DNA from: Kineosporia corallincola
GTDB lineage: Bacteria > Actinomycetota > Actinomycetes > Actinomycetales > Kineosporiaceae
Assembly: GCF_018499875.1 (NCBI RefSeq)
Contig: NZ_JAHBAY010000001.1
Location: 620,001 to 684,000 of the forward strand
Direction of reading: 5' to 3'
Length of the DNA stretch: 64,000 nucleotides
The position numbers and the translations under genes are program-made. A model generated the notes under the pieces. The model was not told where the DNA came from. It saw only the letters and a list, made by a program, of their open reading frames with translations, and ran no database searches. This document shows, one piece after another, positions 25,326 through 35,077 of the stretch (the stretch's first letter is position 1; each line of letters starts with the position of its first letter).

Positions 25326-25997
25326 ATGACTCTCAAGACGATCAGTAAGCCGACGGTGACCACCGTCAAGGGCTTGCTCGGCGAAAAGCTCGGGATGACC
25401 CAGGTCTGGGACGCGAACAACCGGCTCGTCCCGGTCACCGTCATCCAGGTGGGTCCGTGCGTCGTCACGCAGGTGCGCAACGCTGAAGGCGACGGTTACC
25501 CGGGCGTCCAGATCGCGTACGGCGCGATCGACCCGCGCAAGGTGACCAAGCCGCTGGCCGGTCACTTCGCGAAGGCCGGCGTCACGCCGCGCCGTCACGT
25601 GATCGAGCTGCGCACGGCCGACGCCGCCGAGTACAGCCTGGGCCAGGAGCTCACGGTGGAGACCTTCGAGGCCGGCCAGACGGTCGATGTCTCCGGTACC
25701 ACCAAGGGCAAGGGCTGGGCGGGTGGCATGAAGCGTCACGGCTTCAAGGGCCTCGGCGCCTCGCACGGTACGCAGCGCAAGCACCGCTCCCCGGGTTCCA
25801 TCGGCGGTTGCGCCACTCCGGGTCGTGTCTTCAAGGGCACCCGGATGGCCGGTCGCATGGGTGGCGAGCGCCAGACCACGCAGAACCTCAGCGTCTACGC
25901 CGTTGACGCCGAGCGCGGTCTGCTCCTGATCAAGGGTGCCGTTCCGGGGCCGCGCGGCGGCATCGTCCTGGTCCGCACCGCGGCGAAGAAGGGCTGA
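25326..25997 (+). CDS. rplC: 50S ribosomal protein L3 (uL3)
   Basis: A 223-residue L3, one of the first assembly proteins of the 50S. The signature [14 protein letters not shown] and the long central extension reaching the peptidyl-transferase centre ([34 protein letters not shown]) are present. rplD begins four bases after the stop. Confidence 0.97.
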   Translation: MTLKTISKPTVTTVKGLLGEKLGMTQVWDANNRLVPVTVIQVGPCVVTQVRNAEGDGYPGVQIAYGAIDPRKVTKPLAGHFAKAGVTPRRHVIELRTADAAEYSLGQELTVETFEAGQTVDVSGTTKGKGWAGGMKRHGFKGLGASHGTQRKHRSPGSIGGCATPGRVFKGTRMAGRMGGERQTTQNLSVYAVDAERGLLLIKGAVPGPRGGIVLVRTAAKKG

Positions 25998-26001
25998 AAC
26001 C

Positions 26002-26682
26002 ATGGCCACCGAAACCACCACCAAGCTGAGCCTGGACGTCGTGGACGGCGCGGGTGAGAAGGTCGGCTCCGTCGATCTCCCCGCGGTCATCTTCGACGCC
26101 CAGACCAACGTGCCGCTGATCCACCAGGTCGTCGTGGCCCAGCTGGCCGCGGCTCGCCAGGGCACGCACGACACCAAGACCCGTGGCGAGGTCCGAGGCG
26201 GCGGCAAGAAGCCGTACCGCCAGAAGGGCACCGGCCGCGCCCGTCAGGGCTCGACCCGCGCCCCGCAGTTCGCCGGCGGTGGCGTCGTTCACGGCCCCAC
26301 GCCGCGCGACTACTCGCAGCGCACCCCGAAGAAGATGATCGCCGCCGCGCTGCGGGGATCGCTCTCGGACCGCAACCGTCACGGTCGCGTTCACGTGCTC
26401 TCCGAGCTGGTCAAGGGCGACGCCCCCTCGACCAAGACGGCCTCGAAGGCTCTGAAGAGCCTCACCGAGCGCCTGAACCTGCTGGTCGTCGTGACCCGCA
26501 CGGACGAGGTCGGCAAGCGCAGCCTGTCCAACCTGGACGGCGTGCACGTGCTGCCCTTCGACCAGCTGAACGCCTACGACGTGCTCTGCGCCGACGACGT
26601 GGTGTTCACCAAGGCCGCGCTGGACTCGTTCCTCGAGAGCCCGGTCGTCACCAAGGTCACCGCGAAGGAGGATGCCAAGTGA
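26002..26682 (+). CDS. rplD: 50S ribosomal protein L4 (uL4)
   Basis: A 226-residue L4 that lines the exit tunnel, and in enterobacteria also represses the S10 operon. The tunnel loop [27 protein letters not shown] is intact. I chose the ATG at 26002 ([14 protein letters not shown]); earlier in-frame codons lie within rplC. The stop overlaps the rplW GTG by four bases. Confidence 0.97.
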   Translation: MATETTTKLSLDVVDGAGEKVGSVDLPAVIFDAQTNVPLIHQVVVAQLAAARQGTHDTKTRGEVRGGGKKPYRQKGTGRARQGSTRAPQFAGGGVVHGPTPRDYSQRTPKKMIAAALRGSLSDRNRHGRVHVLSELVKGDAPSTKTASKALKSLTERLNLLVVVTRTDEVGKRSLSNLDGVHVLPFDQLNAYDVLCADDVVFTKAALDSFLESPVVTKVTAKEDAK

Positions 26683-26990
26683 GCACCATCGGAGGCGTCC
26701 ACAAGGACCCGCGCGACATCCTGCTGGCGCCGGTCGTCTCGGAGAAGAGCTACACGCTCCTGGACGAGGGCAAGTACACCTTCCTCGTCGACCCGAGCGC
26801 GAACAAGACCGAGATCAAGATCGCGGTCGAGACGGTCTTCGGGGTCAAGGTTGCCGCTGTGAACACCGCCAACCGGCAGGGCAAGACCCGCCGCACGCGG
26901 AACGGCATCGGTAAGCGCAAGGACACCAAGCGCGCCATCATCACGCTCAGCGAAGGCACCATCGACATCTTCGGCGGGCCGGTCTCCTGA
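26679..26990 (+). CDS. rplW: 50S ribosomal protein L23 (uL23)
   Basis: A 103-residue L23 at the tunnel exit, the docking point for trigger factor and [20 protein letters not shown] and the tip [20 protein letters not shown] are conserved. The GTG start overlaps the rplD stop. It is separated from rplB by 89 bases. Confidence 0.96.
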   Translation: MSTIGGVHKDPRDILLAPVVSEKSYTLLDEGKYTFLVDPSANKTEIKIAVETVFGVKVAAVNTANRQGKTRRTRNGIGKRKDTKRAIITLSEGTIDIFGGPVS

Positions 26991-27079
26991 CTCCCAGTTC
27001 GTTCCGATCCGGTCAGTAACGGCCGGATTGAGGGCGTCCGAAGACCGACATCCGAGAAACAGCAAGAGGACTGACTCAC

Positions 27080-27916
27080 ATGGGAATCCGCAAGTACAAG
27101 CCGACGACACCGGGCCGCCGCGGTTCGTCTGTCGCCGACTTCGTGGAGATCACCCGGTCGGAGCCGGAGAAGTCCCTGGTGCGCCCGCTGACCAAGAGCG
27201 GCGGCCGGAACAACACCGGCCGGATCACCACCCGGCACAAGGGCGGCGGTCACAAGCGCGCCTACCGGGTGATCGACTTCCGTCGTCACGACAAGGACGG
27301 CATCCCGGCCACGGTCGCTCACATCGAGTACGACCCCAACCGCACGGCGCGCATCGCCCTTCTGCACTACGCGGACGGCGAGAAGCGCTACATCATCGCC
27401 CCGACCAAGCTCAAGCAGGGCGACCGCATCGAGAACGGCCCCACGGCCGACATCAAGCCGGGTAACAGCCTCGAGCTGCGCAACATCCCGGTCGGTACGG
27501 TTGTCCACGCGATCGAGCTGCGGCCCGGTGGCGGCGCCAAGATCGCCCGCTCGGCCGGCGCCTCGGTGCAGCTGGTCGCCCGTGAGGGCCGCTTCGCGCA
27601 GCTGCGCATGCCATCCGGCGAGATCCGCAACGTCGACGTGCGCTGCCGCGCCACCGTCGGCGAGGTCGGCAACGCCGAGCAGTCGAACATCAACTGGGGC
27701 AAGGCCGGCCGCATGCGCTGGAAGGGCAAGCGCCCGACCGTCCGTGGTGTCGCCATGAACCCGATCGACCACCCGCACGGTGGTGGTGAGGGTAAGACCT
27801 CCGGTGGTCGCCACCCGGTGAGCCCGTGGGGTCAGGCGGAGGGCCGCACCCGTCGCCCCAACAAGGAGAGCGACAAGATGATCGTTCGCCGCCGCCGTAC
27901 CGGCAAGAAGCGCTGA
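27080..27916 (+). CDS. rplB: 50S ribosomal protein L2 (uL2)
   Basis: A 278-residue L2 needed for subunit joining and peptidyl transfer. The C-terminal segment [26 protein letters not shown], including the conserved His, is intact. The start ATG has an AAGAGGA site. rpsS follows in 16 bases. Confidence 0.98.
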   Translation: MGIRKYKPTTPGRRGSSVADFVEITRSEPEKSLVRPLTKSGGRNNTGRITTRHKGGGHKRAYRVIDFRRHDKDGIPATVAHIEYDPNRTARIALLHYADGEKRYIIAPTKLKQGDRIENGPTADIKPGNSLELRNIPVGTVVHAIELRPGGGAKIARSAGASVQLVAREGRFAQLRMPSGEIRNVDVRCRATVGEVGNAEQSNINWGKAGRMRWKGKRPTVRGVAMNPIDHPHGGGEGKTSGGRHPVSPWGQAEGRTRRPNKESDKMIVRRRRTGKKR

Positions 27917-27932
27917 TAGGAGCCTTTCGAGA

Positions 27933-28214
27933 ATGCCTCGCAGTCTGAAGAAGGGTCCCTTCGTCGACGACCACCTCCAGAAGAAGGTGGACGCTCAGAA
28001 CGAGAAGGGGACCAAGAACGTCATCCGGACCTGGTCCCGGCGCTCGATGATCGTGCCCGACATGCTCGGTCACACGATCGCCGTGCACGACGGCCGCAAG
28101 CACGTCCCGGTGTTCGTCACCGAGTCGATGATCGGTCACAAGCTGGGCGAGTTCGCCCCCACCCGCACGTTCCGCGGACACGAGAAGGACGACCGCAAGG
28201 GCCGTCGGCGCTGA
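27933..28214 (+). CDS. rpsS: 30S ribosomal protein S19 (uS19)
   Basis: A 93-residue S19 of the 30S head, which contacts S13 and the A-site finger. [14 protein letters not shown], the core [29 protein letters not shown] and [12 protein letters not shown] are conserved. Preceded by TAGGAGC. Confidence 0.97.
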   Translation: MPRSLKKGPFVDDHLQKKVDAQNEKGTKNVIRTWSRRSMIVPDMLGHTIAVHDGRKHVPVFVTESMIGHKLGEFAPTRTFRGHEKDDRKGRRR

Positions 28215-28261
28215 TCGCGCCCACCCGAGCAGTCAGAAGCGACAGAAGGTAGGAAGCAGCG

Positions 28262-28657
28262 ATGGAAGCCAAGGCGCAGGCGCGGTACGTCCGTGTCACG
28301 CCCATGAAGGCCCGCCGCGTCGTCGACCTCATCCGTGGGAAGCAGGCGCCGCAGGCGATTGCCGTGCTGGAGTTCGCTCCGCAGGCCGCCAGCGAACCCG
28401 TGCTCAAGGTCGTGCAGAGCGCGATCGCGAACGCCCGGGTGAAGGCCGCCGCCGCGTCCGAGGCGTTCGACGAGCGCACCCTGGTGATCCAGGAGGCGTA
28501 CGTTGACGAGGGCCCGACGCTCAAGCGGTTCCGGCCGCGGGCGCAGGGCCGGGCGTATCGGATCCGCAAGCGGACCAGCCACATCACCGTTGTGGTCGGC
28601 CCGGCCGAGAAGAAGAGCGGCGCTCAGCCCGCCGCCGCGAATGGAGGGACCCGCTAG
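28262..28657 (+). CDS. rplV: 50S ribosomal protein L22 (uL22)
   Basis: A 131-residue L22 with its tunnel hairpin ([20 protein letters not shown]), the site of many macrolide-resistance changes; I see no unusual deletion there. The N-terminal domain [19 protein letters not shown] is normal, and the C-terminus is a short Ala-rich tail. Its stop shares a base with the rpsC GTG. Confidence 0.97.
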   Translation: MEAKAQARYVRVTPMKARRVVDLIRGKQAPQAIAVLEFAPQAASEPVLKVVQSAIANARVKAAAASEAFDERTLVIQEAYVDEGPTLKRFRPRAQGRAYRIRKRTSHITVVVGPAEKKSGAQPAAANGGTR

Positions 28658-29484
28658 TGGGACAGAAGGTCAACCCGCACGGGTTCCGCCTGGGCATCAC
28701 CACTGAGCACAAGAGCCGGTGGTTCGCCGACAGCACCAAGGGTGGGCAGCGGTACCGCGACTACGTGAAGGAAGACGTCGCGATCCGCAAGCTCATGTCC
28801 AAGGGCATGGAGCGGGCCGGCATCAGCCGCGTCGAGATCGAGCGCACCCGTGACCGGGTTCGCGTCGACATCCACACCGCCCGTCCGGGCATCGTCATCG
28901 GTCGCCGTGGCGCCGAGGCCGACCGGATCCGTGGCGAGCTGGAGAAGCTCACCGGCAAGCAGGTTCAGCTGAACATCCTCGAGGTGAAGAACCCCGAGGT
29001 CGACGCTCAGCTGGTCGCCCAGGGCATCGCCGAGCAGCTGGCGAGCCGCGTGTCCTTCCGTCGTGCGATGCGCAAGGGCATGCAGTCCTCGCTCCGCGCC
29101 GGCGCCAAGGGCATCCGGGTCCAGTGCTCGGGCCGTCTCGGCGGCGCCGAGATGAGCCGGTCGGAGTTCTACCGCGAGGGCCGTGTGCCGCTGCACACGC
29201 TCCGCGCGAACATCGACTACGGCCTGTACGAGGCCCGCACCACGTTCGGCCGTATCGGCGTGAAGGTGTGGATCTACAAGGGCGACATCACCAGCCGCGA
29301 GCTCGCTCGTGAGCAGGCTGCGGCCCCGCCGCGTGGCCCGCGTCGTGACGGCCCGGGTGGCCGCGCGCAGCGTCCGTCGCGTCGTCGTCCGCAGCAGCAG
29401 CAGTCCGCTGACAGCGCTCCCGCCGCCGAGGCGCCCGCGGCGTCCGCGCCGGCCGCTGACGCGGGTACCGGAACGGAGGCCTGA
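28657..29484 (+). CDS. rpsC: 30S ribosomal protein S3 (uS3)
   Basis: A 275-residue S3 with KH domain ([22 protein letters not shown]) and C-terminal domain ([20 protein letters not shown]), forming part of the mRNA entry channel. After about residue 220 comes an Arg/Pro, then Gln- and Ala-rich tail typical of actinobacterial S3. GTG start coupled to rplV. Confidence 0.97.
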   Translation: MGQKVNPHGFRLGITTEHKSRWFADSTKGGQRYRDYVKEDVAIRKLMSKGMERAGISRVEIERTRDRVRVDIHTARPGIVIGRRGAEADRIRGELEKLTGKQVQLNILEVKNPEVDAQLVAQGIAEQLASRVSFRRAMRKGMQSSLRAGAKGIRVQCSGRLGGAEMSRSEFYREGRVPLHTLRANIDYGLYEARTTFGRIGVKVWIYKGDITSRELAREQAAAPPRGPRRDGPGGRAQRPSRRRPQQQQSADSAPAAEAPAASAPAADAGTGTEA

Positions 29485-29489
29485 GTCCC

Positions 29490-29909
29490 ATGCTGATCCC
29501 GCGTCGGGTCAAGTACCGCAAGCAGCACCACCCCGGTCGCTCCGGCATGTCGAAGGGCGGCAACGCCGTCACCTTCGGCGAATGGGGCATCCAGGCTCTG
29601 GAGCCCGCGTACGTCACCAACCGGCAGATCGAGTCCGCTCGTATCGCCATCACCCGTCACATCCGTCGTGGCGGCAAGGTCTGGATCAACATCTACCCGG
29701 ACCGCCCGCTGACGAAGAAGCCGGCCGAGACCCGCATGGGTTCCGGTAAGGGTTCCCCGGAGTGGTGGGTCGCGAACGTCAAGCCCGGTCGCGTGATGTT
29801 CGAACTCTCGTTCCCGACTGAGAAGGTGGCGAAGGAGGCCCTGACCCGGGCCATCCACAAGCTGCCGATGAAGTGCCGGATCGTCCGGCGCGAAGGCGGT
29901 GAAAGCTGA
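29490..29909 (+). CDS. rplP: 50S ribosomal protein L16 (uL16)
   Basis: A 139-residue L16 that stabilises the A-site tRNA region. [14 protein letters not shown], the loop containing [16 protein letters not shown] and MFELSF are conserved. The Arg expected in the 81-82 region is present (PAETRMG). The stop overlaps the rpmC start (TGATG). Confidence 0.97.
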   Translation: MLIPRRVKYRKQHHPGRSGMSKGGNAVTFGEWGIQALEPAYVTNRQIESARIAITRHIRRGGKVWINIYPDRPLTKKPAETRMGSGKGSPEWWVANVKPGRVMFELSFPTEKVAKEALTRAIHKLPMKCRIVRREGGES

Positions 29910-30142
29910 TGGCCATCGGTTCGAAGGACCTGAACCCGGCCAACCTGCGTGGTTTCGACCAGGATCGTCTGGTCGAGGAGCTGAAGAAGGCGAAGGAAGA
30001 GCTCTTCAACCTTCGCTTCCAGTCCGCCACCGGCCAGCTGGAGAACAACATGCGACTGCGCGCGGTGAAGCGTGACATCGCACGGATTTACACGATCATG
30101 CGCGAGCGCGAGCTCGGCATCACCGCCAGCCCGGAGGCCTGA
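29909..30142 (+). CDS. rpmC: 50S ribosomal protein L29 (uL29)
   Basis: A 77-residue, mainly helical L29 next to L23 at the tunnel exit. The segment [27 protein letters not shown] is the family signature. Coupled to rplP by overlapping stop and start; rpsQ follows after two bases. Confidence 0.96.
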   Translation: MAIGSKDLNPANLRGFDQDRLVEELKKAKEELFNLRFQSATGQLENNMRLRAVKRDIARIYTIMRERELGITASPEA

Positions 30143-30144
30143 GC

Positions 30145-30426
30145 ATGAGTGAGAACACCCAGGCTGACGCCCCGGAGCGTGGCCAGCGTAAGGCGCGCCG
30201 CGGCTACGTCGTCAGCGACAAGATGGACAAGACCGTGGTGGTCGAGGTCGAGGACCGGGTCAAGCACCCGCTCTACGGCAAGGTCATCCGGCGCACCACC
30301 AAGGTGAAGGTGCACGACGAGGCCAACACCGCCGGTGTCGGTGACCTGGTGTCGATCTCGGAGACCCGTCCGCTGTCGGCGACCAAGCGCTGGCGCCTGG
30401 TCGAGATTCTGGAGAAGGCCAAGTGA
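30145..30426 (+). CDS. rpsQ: 30S ribosomal protein S17 (uS17)
   Basis: A 93-residue S17, an OB-fold protein that nucleates 30S assembly. After a 17-residue polar extension comes the conserved [19 protein letters not shown] and [13 protein letters not shown]. The stop overlaps the rplN GTG (GTGA). Confidence 0.96.
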   Translation: MSENTQADAPERGQRKARRGYVVSDKMDKTVVVEVEDRVKHPLYGKVIRRTTKVKVHDEANTAGVGDLVSISETRPLSATKRWRLVEILEKAK

Positions 30427-30791
30427 TTCAGCAGGAGTCGCGGCTGCGCGTCGCCGACAACACGGGTGCCAAGGAGATCCTCTGCATCCGTGTTCTCGGC
30501 GGGTCCGGCCGTCGTTACGCCGGCATCGGTGACGTCATCGTCGCCACCGTGAAGGACGCGATCCCCGGCGGCAACGTCAAGAAGGGCGACGTCGTCAAGG
30601 CCGTCATCGTGCGCACCGTCAAGGAGCGCCGCCGGCCGGACGGCTCGTACATCCGCTTCGACGAGAACGCCGCGGTGATCCTCCGCAACGACGGCGACCC
30701 GCGGGGCACGCGCATCTTCGGGCCGGTCGGCCGCGAGCTGCGCGACAAGAAGTTCATGAAGATCATTTCGCTGGCTCCGGAGGTGCTCTGA
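30423..30791 (+). CDS. rplN: 50S ribosomal protein L14 (uL14)
   Basis: A 122-residue L14 at the subunit interface, near the RsfS silencing-factor site. [19 protein letters not shown], the core [15 protein letters not shown] and the end [19 protein letters not shown] are fully conserved. The GTG overlaps the rpsQ stop. First gene of the classical spc set; no promoter gap separates it here. Confidence 0.97.
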   Translation: MIQQESRLRVADNTGAKEILCIRVLGGSGRRYAGIGDVIVATVKDAIPGGNVKKGDVVKAVIVRTVKERRRPDGSYIRFDENAAVILRNDGDPRGTRIFGPVGRELRDKKFMKIISLAPEVL

Positions 30792-30792
30792 G

Positions 30793-31158
30793 ATGGCGAA
30801 GCTGAAGATCAAGAAGGGCGACACCGTCCAGCTGATCACCGGCCGTTCCCAGAAGAACGGCGGGGACCGGAACAAGACCGGCAAGGTTATCGCCGTCTAC
30901 CCGGACACCGAGCGGGTCCTGGTCGAGGGCATCAACCGGGTCAAGCGCCACACCAAAGAGGGTCAGTCCGGCCGGGGTTCCAAGACCGGCGGGATCATCA
31001 CTCAGGAGGCGCCGGTCCACATCAGCAACGTGATGCTGGTCGACCCCGAGACCAAGAAGCCCACCCGCGTCGGCGTCAAGGTCGAGACCGTCGAGCGTGA
31101 CGGCAAGACCAAGACGGTGCGGGTTCGCTACGCCAAGCGTTCCGGTAAGGACCTGTGA
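30793..31158 (+). CDS. rplX: 50S ribosomal protein L24 (uL24)
   Basis: A 121-residue L24 with an N-terminal KOW domain ([20 protein letters not shown]...[10 protein letters not shown]), an assembly initiator of the 50S. It starts one base after the rplN stop. The frame is intact and of normal actinobacterial length. Confidence 0.96.
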   Translation: MAKLKIKKGDTVQLITGRSQKNGGDRNKTGKVIAVYPDTERVLVEGINRVKRHTKEGQSGRGSKTGGIITQEAPVHISNVMLVDPETKKPTRVGVKVETVERDGKTKTVRVRYAKRSGKDL

Positions 31159-31160
31159 CG

Positions 31161-31733
31161 ATGACTGTGACTGACGAGGGCACCAAGGTGCAGCCGCGGC
31201 TCCGCGCCCGGTACGACGCCGAGATCGCGCCCGAGCTGCGCAAGCAGTTCAACTACGCGAACGTGATGCAGACTCCGCGTCTGGTCAAGGTCGTCGTGAA
31301 CATGGGTGTGGGCGAGGCCGCCCGCGACTCCAAGCTCATTGACGGCGCGATCCGTGACCTGAGCGCGATCACCGGGCAGAAGCCGCAGGTGACCAAGGCC
31401 CGCAAGTCCATCGCCCAGTTCAAGCTGCGTGAGGGCATGCCGATCGGCGCGCACGTCACGCTGCGCGGCGACCGGATGTGGGAGTTCCTGGACCGGCTGG
31501 TCAGCATCGCCCTGCCGCGTATCCGTGACTTCCGTGGTCTGAACGGCAAGCAGTTCGACGGGCGTGGCAACTACACGTTCGGTCTGAACGAGCAGTCCAT
31601 GTTCCACGAGATCGACCAGGACCGGATCGATCGCGTTCGTGGTATGGACATCACGGTCGTCACCACGGCCACCAACGATGAAGAGGGGCGCGTCTTCCTG
31701 AAGCTCCTCGGTTTCCCGTTCAAGGAGAACTGA
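31161..31733 (+). CDS. rplE: 50S ribosomal protein L5 (uL5)
   Basis: A 190-residue L5 that binds 5S rRNA and the P-site tRNA elbow. [39 protein letters not shown] and [16 protein letters not shown] are conserved. I chose the ATG at 31161, nine bases behind AAGGA; a GTG at 31155 overlapping the rplX stop is possible and adds two residues. Confidence 0.94.
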   Translation: MTVTDEGTKVQPRLRARYDAEIAPELRKQFNYANVMQTPRLVKVVVNMGVGEAARDSKLIDGAIRDLSAITGQKPQVTKARKSIAQFKLREGMPIGAHVTLRGDRMWEFLDRLVSIALPRIRDFRGLNGKQFDGRGNYTFGLNEQSMFHEIDQDRIDRVRGMDITVVTTATNDEEGRVFLKLLGFPFKEN

Positions 31734-31735
31734 CA

Positions 31736-31921
31736 GTGGCGAAGACTGCGCTGATCAACAAGGCGGCGCGGAAGCCGAAGTTCGGCGTCCGGGCGTACAC
31801 CCGGTGCCAGCGCTGCGGCCGCCCGCACTCGGTCTACCGCAAGTTCGGCCTGTGCCGGATCTGCCTGCGAGAGATGGCGCACCGGGGCGAGCTCCCGGGC
31901 GTCACCAAGAGCAGCTGGTAG
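31736..31921 (+). CDS. rpsN: 30S ribosomal protein S14, zinc-binding type (uS14)
   Basis: A 61-residue type-Z S14. The zinc ligands are the pairs CQRC and CRIC, and the C-terminus [11 protein letters not shown] is conserved. The GTG start is two bases after the rplE stop. It is followed not by rpsH directly but by an extra small reading frame. Confidence 0.96.
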   Translation: MAKTALINKAARKPKFGVRAYTRCQRCGRPHSVYRKFGLCRICLREMAHRGELPGVTKSSW

Positions 31922-31928
31922 GCCGGCC

Positions 31929-32192
31929 GTGTCACAGCTGACGATCCCGAACCCGGGCGCCACTCAGGTGGCGCTCCGGACCGGCCGCCGTCGGACGGTG
32001 CGCAACAATCGCATGGTTTCGCTGCGCTCCAGCCTTCCGACCGGCCTGGTGACGCTGCGGCACGATGTTCCGGAATACCTCCCCGAGTTCCTCGAGCCCG
32101 AGGTTCTCGCAGAAGCAACTACGCCGCAGGTCGACGCCTCCGAGAAGGTCGCCGAAACCGCGGTGGGAAAGGGCGGACAAGCCCAATGGTGA
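31929..32192 (+). CDS. Small protein of unknown function inserted between rpsN and rpsH
   Basis: An 87-codon frame starting with GTG seven bases after rpsN and ending inside the rpsH start (its TGA overlaps GTGATG). I recognise no family. The N-terminal half is basic ([16 protein letters not shown], residues 17-32) and the C-terminal half acidic ([14 protein letters not shown]). It has no Cys and no membrane segment. About 78% of its third codon positions are G or C by my count, coding-like but lower than its neighbours. There is no clear ribosome-binding site, so re-initiation after rpsN would be needed. The gene pair rpsN-rpsH is nearly adjacent in other actinobacteria I know. It could also be a non-translated spacer. 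Confidence 0.5.
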   Translation: MSQLTIPNPGATQVALRTGRRRTVRNNRMVSLRSSLPTGLVTLRHDVPEYLPEFLEPEVLAEATTPQVDASEKVAETAVGKGGQAQW

Positions 32193-32584
32193 TGACCGAT
32201 CCGATCGCGGACATGCTGACCCGCGTCCGGAACGCGAACTCCGCGTACCACGACCAGACTCAGATGCCTTACAGCAAGCTCAAGCAGAAGGTTGCTGAGC
32301 TGCTCCAGGCCGAGGGCTACATCTCCAGCTGGGAGGTCGCGGATGCCGAAGTCGGCAAGACGCTGACCGTCAAGCTGAAGTTCGGCCCCAACCGGGAGCG
32401 CTCGATCGCCGGTCTCCGGCGCATCAGCAAGCCCGGTCTGCGGGTCTACGCGAAGTCGACGAACCTGCCCCGCGTCCTCGGCGGACTCGGCGTGGCGATC
32501 CTCTCGACGTCCTCCGGTCTCATGACCGACAAGCAGGCCAAGCAGAAGGGCGTGGGTGGGGAAGTCCTCGCCTACGTCTGGTAA
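32186..32584 (+). CDS. rpsH: 30S ribosomal protein S8 (uS8)
   Basis: A 132-residue S8 that binds helix 21 of 16S rRNA and, in E. coli, represses the spc operon. [16 protein letters not shown] and the C-terminal [20 protein letters not shown] are conserved. ATG at 32186 or 32192 are both possible; the second gives the usual MTDPIAD start. AAAGGG lies upstream within the preceding small frame. Confidence 0.96.
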   Translation: MVMTDPIADMLTRVRNANSAYHDQTQMPYSKLKQKVAELLQAEGYISSWEVADAEVGKTLTVKLKFGPNRERSIAGLRRISKPGLRVYAKSTNLPRVLGGLGVAILSTSSGLMTDKQAKQKGVGGEVLAYVW

Positions 32585-32602
32585 CGGGAAGGGAGAGAGA
32601 GC

Positions 32603-33145
32603 ATGTCCCGAATTGGACGACTGCCGATCACCGTTCCCGCCGGCGTCGACGTGACCCTCGATGGTGCTGACGTGACCGTGAAGGGCCCGAAGGGCACCCT
32701 CACGCACACCGTCGCCGCCCCGATCACCGTCGCCCGCGAGGACGACGGCACGGTCAAGGTCACGCGCCCGGACGACGAGCGTACGTCGCGCGCACTGCAC
32801 GGCCTCACCCGCACCCTGATCGCCAACATGGTGACCGGTGTGACGGATGGCTATGTCAAGAAGCTCGAGATCGTCGGCACCGGTTACCGCGTGCAGGCGA
32901 AGGGCTCCAACCTGGAGTTCGCTCTCGGCTACAGCCACTCGATCACGATCGAGCCGCCGGCCGGCATCACCTTCGCGGTGGAGGGCCCGACCAAGTTCTC
33001 GGTCTCGGGCATCGACAAGCAGGCTGTCGGCGAGGTTGCTGCCAACCTCCGCAGCCTGCGCAAGCCCGACCCGTACAAGGGCAAGGGTGTCCGCTACGCC
33101 GACGAAGTGATCAAGCGCAAGGTCGGAAAGGCGGGCAAGAAGTAA
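32603..33145 (+). CDS. rplF: 50S ribosomal protein L6 (uL6)
   Basis: A 180-residue L6 with two repeated domains, near the sarcin-ricin loop. [17 protein letters not shown] and the C-terminal [19 protein letters not shown] are conserved. A GGGAAGGGAGAGAG purine run serves as ribosome-binding site. The stop overlaps the rplR ATG (TAATG). Confidence 0.97.
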   Translation: MSRIGRLPITVPAGVDVTLDGADVTVKGPKGTLTHTVAAPITVAREDDGTVKVTRPDDERTSRALHGLTRTLIANMVTGVTDGYVKKLEIVGTGYRVQAKGSNLEFALGYSHSITIEPPAGITFAVEGPTKFSVSGIDKQAVGEVAANLRSLRKPDPYKGKGVRYADEVIKRKVGKAGKK

Positions 33146-33534
33146 TGGCTATCGGTGTGAAGCGCAGCGGTGGTGGCTCGGTCCGCAACAAGCAGGCCGC
33201 CCGTACCCGCCGCCACCTGCGAGTGCGCAAGCAGCTGCGGGGCTCGACCGAGCGCCCGCGTCTGGTCGTGAAGCGTTCCGCCCGGCACGTTTTCGTGCAG
33301 ATCGTGGACGACACGGTGGGCAAGACCCTGGCTTCGGCCTCCACCCTGGAGGCGGACCTGCGAGCCCTGGACGGCGACAAGACCGCCAAGGCCCGCAAGG
33401 TCGGCGAGCTGGTGGGAGAGCGTGCCAAGGCCGCCGGTGTGAGCGCTGTGGTCTTCGACCGCGGCGGGAACAAGTACCACGGTCGCGTCGCCGCCATTGC
33501 GGACGGCGCCCGTGAAGCCGGCCTGGTCCTGTAA
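33145..33534 (+). CDS. rplR: 50S ribosomal protein L18 (uL18)
   Basis: A 129-residue L18 that binds 5S r[24 protein letters not shown] and [25 protein letters not shown] are conserved. Start coupled to rplF; 47 bases separate it from rpsE. Confidence 0.97.
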   Translation: MAIGVKRSGGGSVRNKQAARTRRHLRVRKQLRGSTERPRLVVKRSARHVFVQIVDDTVGKTLASASTLEADLRALDGDKTAKARKVGELVGERAKAAGVSAVVFDRGGNKYHGRVAAIADGAREAGLVL

Positions 33535-33581
33535 CCCATGCGCACGCTGACCTTTACGAAGCGAGAGAGAAGGAACGTCTG

Positions 33582-34241
33582 ATGGCTGGACCTCAGCGTC
33601 GCGGGCCCGGGGGTAACAACAACTCCGGCGGGCCGAACAGCGGCGGCGAGAACAGCGGCGGCGGCGGTCGCCGGGGCGGCCGCGACCGCGACAACCGCGG
33701 GGGTCGTGACGGCGGCCAGGACAAGAACCAGTTCGTCGAGCGCGTCGTCACGATCAACCGGGTCGCCAAGGTCGTGAAGGGTGGTCGTCGCTTCAGCTTC
33801 ACCGCCCTGGTCGTGGTCGGTGACGGCGACGGCACCGTGGGCGTCGGTTACGGCAAGGCCAAGGAAGTTCCCGCGGCCATCGCCAAGGGTGTCGAAGAGG
33901 CGAAGAAGGCCTTCTTCAAGGTTCCCCGCATCCAGGGCACCATCCCGCACCCGAGCCAGGGTGAGGAGGCGGCCGGCGTCGTCCTGCTGCGCCCGGCGTC
34001 CCCGGGTACCGGCGTCATCGCCGGTGGTCCGGTGCGCGCCGTGCTGGAGTGCGCCGGTATCCACGACGTGCTGAGCAAGTCGCTCGGCTCGGACAACGCG
34101 ATCAACGTCGTGCACGCGACCGTTGCCGCGCTGCGTGGCCTGGAGCGTCCGGAAGAGGTTGCGGCCCGTCGTGGTCTGCCCCTCGAGGACGTCGCCCCGG
34201 TCGCTCTGCTGCGCGCCCGGGCGGCGGGGGTGGCCGGCTGA
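33582..34241 (+). CDS. rpsE: 30S ribosomal protein S5 (uS5) with RGG-like N-terminal extension
   Basis: A 219-residue S5 important for decoding fidelity and mRNA unwinding. Residues 1-48 are a low-complexity Gly/Arg/Asn/Asp extension with RGG-like repeats ([18 protein letters not shown]), then the normal core [20 protein letters not shown] and [12 protein letters not shown]. The start is an ATG behind AGAGAGAAGGA. The stop overlaps the rpmD ATG (TGATG). Confidence 0.97.
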   Translation: MAGPQRRGPGGNNNSGGPNSGGENSGGGGRRGGRDRDNRGGRDGGQDKNQFVERVVTINRVAKVVKGGRRFSFTALVVVGDGDGTVGVGYGKAKEVPAAIAKGVEEAKKAFFKVPRIQGTIPHPSQGEEAAGVVLLRPASPGTGVIAGGPVRAVLECAGIHDVLSKSLGSDNAINVVHATVAALRGLERPEEVAARRGLPLEDVAPVALLRARAAGVAG

Positions 34242-34423
34242 TGGCTCAGATCAAGGTCACCCAGGTCAAGTCGAAGATCGGTGGCAAGCAGAACCAGCGC
34301 GACTCGCTGCGTTCGCTCGGCCTGAAGCGGATCGGCGACACCGTCGTCAAGGAGGACCGTCCCGAGATCCGCGGGATGGTCAACACGGTGCGGCATCTCG
34401 TCACCGTCGAGGAGGTGGACTGA
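34241..34423 (+). CDS. rpmD: 50S ribosomal protein L30 (uL30)
   Basis: A 60-residue L30: [20 protein letters not shown], then [22 protein letters not shown] and [11 protein letters not shown]. Its ATG overlaps the rpsE stop, fixing the start, although the frame is open upstream inside rpsE. rplO starts two bases after its stop. Confidence 0.96.
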   Translation: MAQIKVTQVKSKIGGKQNQRDSLRSLGLKRIGDTVVKEDRPEIRGMVNTVRHLVTVEEVD

Positions 34424-34424
34424 G

Positions 34425-34886
34425 ATGGCAGAAGGCCAGCGCGAGCACGCGCTGAAGGTGCATCACCTGCGTCCTGCCCCCGGTGCCAAGACCGCCAAGA
34501 CCCGCGTGGGTCGTGGTGAAGGCAGCAAGGGTAAGACGGCGGGCCGCGGTACCAAGGGTACGAAGGCTCGTTACCAGGTTCCGGCCCGGTTCGAGGGTGG
34601 GCAGATGCCGCTGCACATGCGGCTGCCCAAGCTCCGTGGCTTCAAGAACCCGTTCCGGACCGAGTACCAGGTCGTCAACCTGGACAAGCTCGGCAGCCTG
34701 TTCCCCGACGGCGGCAGCGTCACCGTCGCGGACCTGGTCGCCAAGGGCGCGGTCCGTGAGGGCCACCTGGTCAAGGTCCTCGGCGACGGCGAGATCTCGG
34801 TCGCGCTCAACGTGAGCGCGAACAAGTTCTCCGCCAGCGCCAAGGAGAAGCTGGCCGCGGCCGGCGGCAGCGCCACCGAGCTGTAA
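34425..34886 (+). CDS. rplO: 50S ribosomal protein L15 (uL15)
   Basis: A 153-residue L15. The Gly/Lys-rich N-terminal arm ([26 protein letters not shown]) runs through the 50S, and the core [20 protein letters not shown] is conserved. It ends the spc ribosomal set; a long hairpin separates it from secY. Confidence 0.97.
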   Translation: MAEGQREHALKVHHLRPAPGAKTAKTRVGRGEGSKGKTAGRGTKGTKARYQVPARFEGGQMPLHMRLPKLRGFKNPFRTEYQVVNLDKLGSLFPDGGSVTVADLVAKGAVREGHLVKVLGDGEISVALNVSANKFSASAKEKLAAAGGSATEL

Positions 34887-34912
34887 GAACCAGCTCACCA
34901 GGCACGATCCAA

Positions 34913-34955
34913 AACACCCCGGCGACTCGCGAAAAACGCGGGTCGCCGGGGTGTT
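34913..34955 (+). terminator. Terminator hairpin between rplO and secY
   Basis: A 19-bp stem (34913-34931 with 34937-34955) with one G-U pair and a loop of five A. No T-run follows. It suggests partial uncoupling of secY-adk-map from the ribosomal genes. Confidence 0.75.
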
Positions 34956-35077
34956 AAGGTCACCCGACCGGCGTCTTGCGGACCGGCCCCCGGCCGCGTC
35001 CCTGCGCACCCATACGGCCCATCCACGGCCCGTCACGACGAGCTGCCCTGCATGGGGCGGCGCGCAGGAGGTTTTGC

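Noticed and set aside
31932-32186. Minus-strand 84-codon frame opposite the rpsN-rpsH insertion
   Set aside because: It opposes a highly transcribed operon, has no ribosome-binding site, and the plus-strand frame fits the gene spacing better.
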